Shown here piece by piece: positions 10,374 to 16,367 of a stretch of DNA of 16,367 nt (positions are counted from its first letter, which is position 1; each line of letters starts with the position of its first letter). Source of the DNA: Candidatus Woesearchaeota archaeon (GTDB lineage: Archaea; Nanobdellota; Nanobdellia; Woesearchaeales; JACPBV01); assembly GCA_016180165.1 (NCBI GenBank), contig JACPBU010000004.1, forward strand, positions 1 to 16,367. Reading direction: 5' to 3'. The position numbers were made by a program, and so were the translations under genes. The notes under the pieces were generated by a model. The model saw only the letters and a program-made list of their open reading frames with translations, did no database searches and had not been told where the DNA came from.

Positions 10374-13157
10374 ATGGCAGAAAAAGAACAAACGGTTTCG
10401 GAAGTGGCGGCTGTTGGAAGTGAATCCAGCCAGGCCAATGGGGTTGGCGAGGCAACTATAGCCAGTGAAATAGCCAGTGAAGCCAAGAAAACTGAGCAGC
10501 TTGAGCAGCCTGAGAAGCGTGAGCCTAAAAGAATCGAACCACAGGAGCAGCTTGTCAGCAAGTCAGTCAGGAGCATAACCTTCTCTGTCTTTTCACCAAA
10601 GCTCATCAAACAGATGGCTTCTGCGAAGGTCGTCACTCCAGAACTCTATGATAAAGAAGGGTACCCCGTCGATGGCGGGCTGATGGATATCCGGCTGGGT
10701 GTCATCGACCCTGGATTGAAATGCAAGACCTGCGGCTCGAAACTGAAAGAGTGTTCAGGGCACTTTGGGTATATCGAACTTGCGAGGCCGATCATCCATA
10801 TCAAATTTATTGACCTCATCCTGAATCTGCTCAAATGCTCCTGCAGGGATTGCGGGAGGGTACTCATCCCCAAGAATAAGATCGATAAGGCCAAAAAGGA
10901 CCTTGAGAACATTGAGCGCGATCTTGGCATTGAAGAGAGGAGAAGGTCAGTCAAGGACATCATCACCAACCTTAAGACTATCAATAAATGCCCCTGGTGC
11001 ACGGTAAAACAGCAAAAAATCACCCTCGAGAAGCCAACAACCGTATTAGAGAATGAAAAAAGGGTATCTCCTATAGAGATTAGGGCAAGGCTTGAAAAGA
11101 TACCCGATGAAGATCTTGAGCTTTTCGGTGTCAGCCCAAAAAACATGAGGCCTGAGTGGGGCGTGTTGACCATCCTCCCGATACCTCCTGTCACCATGAG
11201 GCCTTCCATCACGCTGGAGTCGGGGGAGAGGTCAGAAGATGATCTGACCCATAAGCTGGGAGACATTGTCAGGATAAATCAACGGCTGTTTGAGAACATC
11301 AATGCCGGAGCTCCTGAAATCATCATCGAAGACCTTTGGGATCTGCTGCAATATCACATCACCACTTATTTTGATAATGATGTCGCTCAGCTGCCGCCTG
11401 CAAGGCACAGGAGCGGCCAACCACTTAAGACACTGACTGAGAGGATCAAAAGCAAAGAAGGGCGTATCAGGCATAACCTTGCCGGCAAGCGAACCAACTT
11501 CTCTGCAAGAACCGTCATCAGCCCAGACCCTATGCTGTCTATCAATGAGGTAGGGGTGCCCATGGAAATCGCCATGAAGCTCACTGTCCCTGAAAGAGTC
11601 AATACCTGGAATCTTGCATATCTCAAGCAATTCGTGAAAAATGGGCCTAAGAAATATCCGGGATCAAACTATGTCATCAGGCCGGACGGCAAGAAAAAAA
11701 AGCTTACCGATGAGACTATCGAGGCATCACTTGAGGAATTGCAGCCAGGATATATTGTTGAAAGGCAGCTTTTAGACGGAGATATCGCCATCTTCAACCG
11801 GCAGCCCTCGCTGCACAGGATGTCCATGATGTGCCACCGCATAAGGATACTGCCTTACAGGACATTACGCCTCAATCCCGTCGTTTGCCACCCTTACAAT
11901 GCTGATTTCGACGGTGATGAGATGAACCTGCATATCCCTCAGACCGAAGAGGCCCGGACTGAAGCAGAAATCCTGATGGAAGTCCAGACGCAGCTCATCA
12001 GCCCCCGTTATGGCCTGAGCGTCATCGGCTGCATCCAGGATGCAATTTCAGGCCTATTCACCCTTACCCGGGATCTTGAGGTTGACAGGACATTTGCCAT
12101 CGATCTTCTCGGGGCAACAGGCATGACTGAGTTCAACAAACTTCCCCGCAAGGAAAAAATAACCGGAAGAGAAATAGCTTCAGTGCTGCTTCCTGAAGAT
12201 TTTAATTTTACCGGAAAATCAAAAGCATCCTTAAGCAAGAGCACCACGCAAAAGGAACGGCCAATCGGGACTGCGGTTGAGATAAGGAACGGCAAGCTCA
12301 TTTCAGGTGTTCTTGACAGCAGCAATCTCGGAGAAGGATCCGGCCTGCTCCTGAGGACTCTCCATAAGAAATATGGCAAAGAATTCACCATTGACCTTTT
12401 AGGAAAATTGTTCAGGCTTGGGATTGAGGTGCTGCTCAGGGTTGGCTTTTCCGTCATCATCTCTGATACTGACCTGCCTGAGAATGCCCAGAAGAGCATC
12501 AAAGAGACACTTGAGAAGGCGGAACTGGACGTTCAAGAGCTTATCTCCCTTTTCCACAACAACAAGCTGGAGACCTTCCCGGGAAGAACACTCCGGGAAA
12601 CTCTTGAGCTGAGGATACTGGAAGTGCTCAACAAAGCAAGGAACAGAACCGGGGAAATCGTTGCCGAGTTTGCAAGCCCCAATTCACCGACGATGGTTAT
12701 GGCTGAATCAGGTGCACGAGGCAACCTGCTCAATCTCGCCCAAATGGCGGCCTGTGTCGGCCAGCAGGCGATGAGGGGCAAACGAATCGACAAGGGATAT
12801 AAAGGAAGGACACTCTCTGCCTTCAAAAAGGATGATCTTTCACCCTCTGCAAGAGGATTCATCGCCAATGGATTCAAAGGCGGGCTGAATCCTGCTGAGT
12901 TTTTCTTTGGAGGAATGACCGGGAGAGATTCACTGATGGACACAGCCCTGAGGACACCAAAAAGCGGTTATCTCTATAGGAGGCTGGCGAATGCCATGCA
13001 GGATCTCAAGGTGGAATATGACCATACGGTCAGAGATGCTGCAAAACGCATCATCCAATTCACGTACGGTGAGGACGGGAAGGATGTCTCAAAGTCAGAG
13101 AATGGCATCCTCAATGTCAGAAGAATCATAGAGACTATGGCGGAGGGAAAGCAGTAA
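10374..13157 (+). CDS. rpoA1: DNA-directed RNA polymerase subunit A' (Rpo1 N-terminal part) with N-terminal extension
   Basis: The N-terminal two-thirds of the largest subunit, carrying the catalytic centre. Of 927 residues, 1-60 are an Ala/Glu/Ser/Gln-rich, probably disordered extension; the family normally begins near residue 64 (KSVRSITFSVFSP). Clamp-core zinc ligands are C117, C120, C127 and H130, with a second cysteine group at CSCRDC and CPWC. The Mg2+-binding loop NADFDGDEM spans 509-517 with catalytic D511, D513 and D515. The bridge-helix segment GGMTGRDSLMDTALRT is intact near the C-terminus. No alternative ATG lies between the extension and the core until M81, inside the core, so the extension appears genuinely encoded. 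rpoA'' starts 1 nt after the stop. Confidence 0.97.
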   Translation: MAEKEQTVSEVAAVGSESSQANGVGEATIASEIASEAKKTEQLEQPEKREPKRIEPQEQLVSKSVRSITFSVFSPKLIKQMASAKVVTPELYDKEGYPVDGGLMDIRLGVIDPGLKCKTCGSKLKECSGHFGYIELARPIIHIKFIDLILNLLKCSCRDCGRVLIPKNKIDKAKKDLENIERDLGIEERRRSVKDIITNLKTINKCPWCTVKQQKITLEKPTTVLENEKRVSPIEIRARLEKIPDEDLELFGVSPKNMRPEWGVLTILPIPPVTMRPSITLESGERSEDDLTHKLGDIVRINQRLFENINAGAPEIIIEDLWDLLQYHITTYFDNDVAQLPPARHRSGQPLKTLTERIKSKEGRIRHNLAGKRTNFSARTVISPDPMLSINEVGVPMEIAMKLTVPERVNTWNLAYLKQFVKNGPKKYPGSNYVIRPDGKKKKLTDETIEASLEELQPGYIVERQLLDGDIAIFNRQPSLHRMSMMCHRIRILPYRTLRLNPVVCHPYNADFDGDEMNLHIPQTEEARTEAEILMEVQTQLISPRYGLSVIGCIQDAISGLFTLTRDLEVDRTFAIDLLGATGMTEFNKLPRKEKITGREIASVLLPEDFNFTGKSKASLSKSTTQKERPIGTAVEIRNGKLISGVLDSSNLGEGSGLLLRTLHKKYGKEFTIDLLGKLFRLGIEVLLRVGFSVIISDTDLPENAQKSIKETLEKAELDVQELISLFHNNKLETFPGRTLRETLELRILEVLNKARNRTGEIVAEFASPNSPTMVMAESGARGNLLNLAQMAACVGQQAMRGKRIDKGYKGRTLSAFKKDDLSPSARGFIANGFKGGLNPAEFFFGGMTGRDSLMDTALRTPKSGYLYRRLANAMQDLKVEYDHTVRDAAKRIIQFTYGEDGKDVSKSENGILNVRRIIETMAEGKQ

Positions 13158-13158
13158 A

Positions 13159-14277
13159 ATGGCCCAAGAAACCAAACTATTGCCCCCTAAGCTTGCCGGA
13201 GAAGTTCTAGAGCTGGTGAAGGGATTTTCCGAATCCAAGGCAAAAAAGGTCAAGGAGATAGTGCTCCAGGAATACTCTCATGCCCAGGTTGAGCCAGGCG
13301 AATGTGTCGGAATCATCTCAGCGGAAAGCATCGGGGAGCCCGGGACCCAAATGACCCTCAATACGTTCCATTTTGCGGGAGTTGCAGAGATGAATGTCAC
13401 CATGGGACTTCCCCGGATCATCGAAATCCTTGATGGGAGGTCAGATATCTCAACACCGATGATGGAGATTTTCCTGAAAAATCCTTATTCCAAGGGAAAG
13501 GACATCAAGGAGATAGCACTATCCATCAAGGAAACAAAGCTCAATGAAATTTCAGACTCCTTCCATATCGATATCGCTGACAAGAGCATCGCTATCGCAC
13601 TCAACCAAGAAAAGATGAGCGAGCTTAAAGTTACCCAAACGATGGCCATCAATGCCCTGAAAAATGGTGCAAAAGGATATACTTTGTCCCAGGTGAAAAA
13701 TGGGCTGTTGCTCAAGAAAAAGGAAAAGGAAGAGAATATCAATGTCCTCTATGTTGATAAGGAAAAATTCAAGCAGCTGCACGTCAGCGGGGTAAAGGGG
13801 ATATCGCAGGTGCTGCCCGTGAAACGTGGAGAAGAATATGTCATCATCACTTCCGGTACAAACCTCAAGGATGTCTTTGAGATGGATTTTGTCGATGAAA
13901 CAAGGACCATGAGCAATGATGTCTTCGAGATTGCCGAAGTTCTTGGGATTGAAGCAGCCAGGCAGGCCATCATCAATGAAGTCTTCAAGGTCATCGAAAG
14001 CCAGGGGCTCAATGTCGATATCAGGCATATCATGCTCGTCGCAGACACCATGTGCAACCTTGGCCTTGTCAAAGGGATAACCCGATATGGGGTCGTCTCT
14101 GAAAAAGCATCCGTGCTGGCAAGAGCCAGCTTTGAGACACCTATAAGGCATATCATCAATGCAGCCCTTATCGGCGAAGAAGACAAGCTTGATTCGGTCG
14201 TTGAGAATGTGATGATCAACCAGCCAACACCGATAGGGACAGGGCTTCCAAGCCTTGTCGTGAAGGTGAAAGAATAA
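13159..14277 (+). CDS. rpoA2: DNA-directed RNA polymerase subunit A'' (Rpo1 C-terminal part)
   Basis: The C-terminal third of the largest subunit, holding the trigger loop, jaw and cleft parts. In 372 residues the trigger-loop region is at 48-86 (ECVGIISAESIGEPGTQMT, then LNTFHFAGVAEMNVTMGLPR). The conserved IEVLG-type stretch is seen as FEIAEVLGIEAARQAIINE, followed by DIRHIMLVADTMCNLG and GITRYGV. The length is normal for archaea and no intein or frameshift is seen. The start ATG 13159 is one base after the A' stop. The stop TAA shares its last A with the ATG of L30e (TAATG), indicating strong translational coupling within the operon. Confidence 0.97.
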   Translation: MAQETKLLPPKLAGEVLELVKGFSESKAKKVKEIVLQEYSHAQVEPGECVGIISAESIGEPGTQMTLNTFHFAGVAEMNVTMGLPRIIEILDGRSDISTPMMEIFLKNPYSKGKDIKEIALSIKETKLNEISDSFHIDIADKSIAIALNQEKMSELKVTQTMAINALKNGAKGYTLSQVKNGLLLKKKEKEENINVLYVDKEKFKQLHVSGVKGISQVLPVKRGEEYVIITSGTNLKDVFEMDFVDETRTMSNDVFEIAEVLGIEAARQAIINEVFKVIESQGLNVDIRHIMLVADTMCNLGLVKGITRYGVVSEKASVLARASFETPIRHIINAALIGEEDKLDSVVENVMINQPTPIGTGLPSLVVKVKE

Positions 14278-14558
14278 TGGCGGACGAAATCATCGACCCG
14301 CGCATCCTTGAGCTCAGGAAGCTGCTGAAGGAAAACAATCTCGTCATCGGGACAAATAAAAGCATCAAAGGCCTGAAGCTCGGGAAAGTGAGCAGGGTCT
14401 TCCTGGCAAGCAATGTCAATCCAAGGACACAATCATCTGTCCTCCATTACGCTGATATCGGGAGGGTTGAAGTTAATCACCTTCCCGTCCTTAATGATGA
14501 ACTCGGTGCCTATTGCAAGAAGCCTTTTGCGATTTCTGTCATAAGCGTCTGGAAATGA
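14277..14558 (+). CDS. rpl30e: Large-subunit ribosomal protein eL30 (L30e)
   Basis: A small RNA-binding protein of the L7Ae/L30e fold that recognises kink-turns in 23S rRNA. Its 93 residues show the family pattern: ELRKLLKENNLVIGTNKSIKGLKLGKVSRVFLAS split as KLLKENNLVIGTNKSIKGL and KVSRVFLASN, followed by a conserved hydrophobic strand (VLNDELGAYCKKPFAISVISV). It sits between rpoA'' and nusA, the standard archaeal order, overlapping each neighbour (TAATG at the start, ATGA at the end). Confidence 0.93.
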   Translation: MADEIIDPRILELRKLLKENNLVIGTNKSIKGLKLGKVSRVFLASNVNPRTQSSVLHYADIGRVEVNHLPVLNDELGAYCKKPFAISVISVWK

Positions 14559-14971
14559 AAACACTCAAGTATGACCAGTCTGCTCTCACTATCATGAACC
14601 TGTTTGAGAGCATGACGGGGGCACTCCTAAAAGATTGCATCGTCGGCCCTGAACTCCTCACCTTTATAGTAGAGGAAAATGAGATCGGGAAAGCGATAGG
14701 CAGGCAGGGAATGAATGTCCGGAAGCTCGAGCATGCCCTCAACAAGAAAGTGAGGATGGTGGCATTCAATCCCGAAATTGCGCGTTTCGTGCAAAACCTC
14801 ATCAGGCCGCTTGAAGCGGAGGATATCATCATGGAGAATGGAATCCTTACCATCTCGGGAGGAGATACCCAGACCAAGGGGCTGCTCATCGGGAGGGACA
14901 GGAGGAATATCAACAACTTAAAAGATATCGTCAGCAGGTATTTTGAGATTGAAGAAGTGAAGGTGGTGTGA
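14555..14971 (+). CDS. nusA: NusA-like KH-domain transcription factor
   Basis: The archaeal NusA homologue is only the two KH RNA-binding domains, without the bacterial polymerase-binding and S1 parts. It is thought to act in termination or antitermination. In 138 residues KH1 carries the GxxG motif in NEIGKAIGRQGMNVRKLE, and KH2 shows LLIGRDRRNINNLKDIV, where GRDR stands at the GxxG position. ATG 14555 overlaps the L30e stop (ATGA). The frame also opens at TTG 14513, but that would overlap L30e by 46 nt and add residues foreign to the family. A promoter gap follows before S12. Confidence 0.93.
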   Translation: MKTLKYDQSALTIMNLFESMTGALLKDCIVGPELLTFIVEENEIGKAIGRQGMNVRKLEHALNKKVRMVAFNPEIARFVQNLIRPLEAEDIIMENGILTISGGDTQTKGLLIGRDRRNINNLKDIVSRYFEIEEVKVV

Positions 14972-15004
14972 GATGGTGATGATAAATAATCTTAAAAACA
15001 AACC

Positions 15005-15012
15005 TTTAAAAA
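15005..15012 (+). promoter_or_regulatory. TATA box for the S12-S7 pair
   Basis: TTTAAAAA lies in the 66-nt gap after nusA, with its centre 29 nt before the S12 ATG, again predicting a leaderless or nearly leaderless transcript. A GAGG just before the ATG (15030-15033) may help on transcripts reading through from the polymerase operon. Confidence 0.6.
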
Positions 15013-15037
15013 CCATCCAAAACCACCAAGAGGAATA

Positions 15038-15475
15038 ATGGGGCGAAAAACACGAGGATTAATGGCTGGAAAGAGCCTTGTCTCCAAGAGAAAAAGGACA
15101 AGGTGGAACAATAAATGGTTCACCAGGAGGATGCTGAGGCTCAAAGAGAGGTCTGACCCCCTTGAAGGGAGCTCACAGGCAAAAGGAATCGTCCTGGAGA
15201 AAGTGCAGTTCGAGGCAAAGCAGCCGAATTCGGCAATGAGGAAATGCGTCAGGGTGCAGCTTATCAAGAATGGAAAACAGGTCACTGCTTTCTGCCCGAG
15301 GGATGGCGCTACCAAGCTTATCGATGAGCATGATGAAGTGATGATCGAGTGCATCGGCGGCGCTATGGGAAAATCAAAAGGGGATATTCCCGGGGTCAGG
15401 TGGCAAGTCGTCAAAGTGAATGATCAAAGCCTGCGGGCATTACAAAAAGGAATCATCGAAAAGGCAAGGAAGTAA
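15038..15475 (+). CDS. rps12: Small-subunit ribosomal protein uS12
   Basis: A decoding-centre protein of the 30S subunit. It has 145 residues, close to the normal archaeal length. The signature KQPNSAMRKCVRVQLIKNG (about 64-82) is intact, followed by DGATKLIDEHDEVMIECIGG and GDIPGVRWQVVKVN. The basic N-terminus (GRKTRGLMAGKSLVSKRKR) is typical of archaeal and eukaryotic S12/S23. ATG 15038 fits the TATA spacing. S7 begins one base after the stop. Confidence 0.97.
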   Translation: MGRKTRGLMAGKSLVSKRKRTRWNNKWFTRRMLRLKERSDPLEGSSQAKGIVLEKVQFEAKQPNSAMRKCVRVQLIKNGKQVTAFCPRDGATKLIDEHDEVMIECIGGAMGKSKGDIPGVRWQVVKVNDQSLRALQKGIIEKARK

Positions 15476-15476
15476 A

Positions 15477-16076
15477 ATGACTGAAGTTCTCGCATTCAAC
15501 CGTTGGGATACTAAGGGAATCAAAGTTATGGATGCAGGGCTGGAGCGCTATGTCACCCTGGATGCAAGGATTGTTCCCAAGACTGGGGCACGGTATGCCG
15601 GCAACAAATTCCATAAGAGCAAAGTGTTCATCGTCGAGAGGCTCATCAATAAGGTCATGGTGCCCGGGCATAAGGGAAAAAAACATTTCAGGACAAGCTC
15701 CAAAATAACTGGAAAAGCCCATACTGCTTACTCTATCGTCGAGGAAGCATTCAAGATTGTCGAAAAAGAGACCAAGCGGAACCCTATTGAGGTCTTTGTC
15801 AGGGCGCTTGAAAATGCTGCACCCAGGGAAGAGATCGTCTCTGTGGAGTATGGCGGGGCAAGGTATCCAAAGGCAACAGAATGCGCGCCGCAAAGAAGGG
15901 TAGACATGGCTTTGAGGTATATGACTCAGGGAGCATACCACCGGTCATTCAATGCCAAGAAAGGGATGGTCAAGTGCCTTGCCGAGGAGATTATCAATGC
16001 GTTTAACTTAAGCCTTGCTTCAAATGCGATCGCAAAGAAATCCGAGCTGGAAAGGCAGGCGGATGCGAGCAGGTAA
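15477..16076 (+). CDS. rps7: Small-subunit ribosomal protein uS7
   Basis: Binds the 3' major domain of 16S rRNA at the 30S head and the E site. Its 199 residues show the archaeal/eukaryotic pattern: LERYVTLDARIVPKTGARYAG in the N-terminal part, KTxRNP as KETKRNPIEVFVRALENAAPRE, GGARYPKATECAPQRRVDMALR and GAYHRSFNAKKGMVKCLAEEI. ATG 15477 is chosen over ATG 15420, which lies inside S12 and adds 19 foreign residues. The elongation-factor genes often found after S7 are not here; a convergent gene ends 17 nt beyond. Confidence 0.96.
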   Translation: MTEVLAFNRWDTKGIKVMDAGLERYVTLDARIVPKTGARYAGNKFHKSKVFIVERLINKVMVPGHKGKKHFRTSSKITGKAHTAYSIVEEAFKIVEKETKRNPIEVFVRALENAAPREEIVSVEYGGARYPKATECAPQRRVDMALRYMTQGAYHRSFNAKKGMVKCLAEEIINAFNLSLASNAIAKKSELERQADASR

Positions 16077-16088
16077 ATACTTTCCTGC

Positions 16089-16098
16089 ATTTTTATTT
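16089..16098 (+). terminator. Possible U-rich terminator after S7
   Basis: ATTTTTATTT lies 12 nt after the S7 stop, a simple U-tract terminator candidate. It overlaps the stop codon of the convergent gene. Confidence 0.35.
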
Positions 16099-16367
16099 CT
16101 GGGTGAGGATATTCTCCTTTGTGAATTGGATATTGTGGCGGTTGAGCATTTCTTCAAATTCAAGTGATGCTGCGACGGGGATTTTGACGACTCCGGGTGC
16201 AAGATGCTCCCCTTTGAGCATGTCGATAATACCTGATTTGCCTCTTCCTTTGAGGATGTAGTTGAATTTAACTTTTTCCCTATGATTTTTGTTTTTGAGA
16301 TTGTGGATAAAGAGCGTTGAAGCCTGGAAATCAAGCTTTGCTGCGATTGGTTTCTTATCGATGAGGC
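16093..16367 (-). CDS. C-terminal part of an unrecognised protein (5' end outside window)
   Basis: The minus-strand frame is open from the window edge to TAA at 16093-16095: 90 residues plus two bases of a split codon. Composition and codon use look like a genuine gene, with balanced hydrophobic and charged residues unlike the antisense frames. It contains KVKFNYILKGRGKSG, then GIIDMLKGEHLAPGVVKIPV and FEEMLNRHNIQFTKENIL. The pattern (basic Gly-rich loop, then alternating strands and a helix) suggests a folded globular end, but I do not recognise the family and give no function. It converges on S7, with 16 nt between the stops. The antisense-like frame at 16020-16334 is its shadow. Confidence 0.72.
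   Translation of the reverse strand, partial: LIDKKPIAAKLDFQASTLFIHNLKNKNHREKVKFNYILKGRGKSGIIDMLKGEHLAPGVVKIPVAASLEFEEMLNRHNIQFTKENILTQK

Noticed and set aside
16020..16334. Minus-strand 104-residue ORF
   Set aside because: It is Ser/Lys-rich shadow translation, overlaps the end of S7, and a better minus-strand frame ends at 16093.

Overview
The window is archaeal. It carries the split RNA polymerase genes rpoH, B'', B', A' and A'', followed by L30e, a NusA-like KH protein, S12 and S7. It also has an ftsZ-secE-spt5-L11 cluster, an archaeal D-aminoacyl-tRNA deacylase (DTD2/GEK1 type), TATA-type promoters and tRNA genes with bulge-helix-bulge (BHB) introns. Very tight packing, mostly leaderless promoters and heavily interrupted tRNAs suggest a DPANN-type archaeon. 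That placement is an inference, because no rRNA lies in the window.

Layout. 1-785: 3' part of the deacylase gene (+). 825-1020: two 96-bp hairpin-rich tandem repeats. 1084-1734: DedA/VTT membrane protein (+). 1885-5762: minus-strand block read as FKBP prolyl isomerase -> FtsZ -> SecE -> Spt5 -> L11. A 238-bp MITE-like element (2762-2999), with terminal inverted repeats and an 8-bp target duplication, sits between spt5 and the L11 promoter. 5836-6399: no recognised gene, but a palindromic TATA box, a polypurine tract and a strong hairpin. 6400-6795: interrupted tRNA-Asp and an incomplete tRNA-Lys. 6822-16076: plus-strand transcription and translation block (rpoH, rpoB'', rpoB', rpoA', rpoA'', L30e, nusA, S12, S7) with start/stop overlaps or gaps of 1-15 nt, apart from a 66-nt promoter gap before S12. 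16093-16367: C-terminal part of an unrecognised minus-strand gene running off the window.

The most unusual part is the tRNA pair. tRNA-Asp(GUC) is broken by a 29-nt D-loop intron and a 214-nt T-loop intron. The latter has a perfect 4-bp BHB core, the T stem as outer helix and a 12-bp inner helix. One base later starts tRNA-Lys(UUU), with a 17-nt intron at the non-canonical position 30/31, again with a perfect 4-bp BHB core. The Lys gene then stops in the T loop at position 59/60, the same position as the Asp intron. The 3' T-strand and acceptor strand (expected to read CGCGC then CGAGCCC) are nowhere in the window on either strand. The simplest functional reading is a split, trans-spliced tRNA-Lys broken in the T loop; a truncated pseudogene is the main alternative.

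Together the protein genes form the core of gene expression: RNA polymerase with its elongation factors Spt5 and NusA, ribosomal proteins L11, L30e, S12 and S7, Sec translocon subunit SecE, cell-division FtsZ, a folding catalyst and a tRNA proofreading enzyme.
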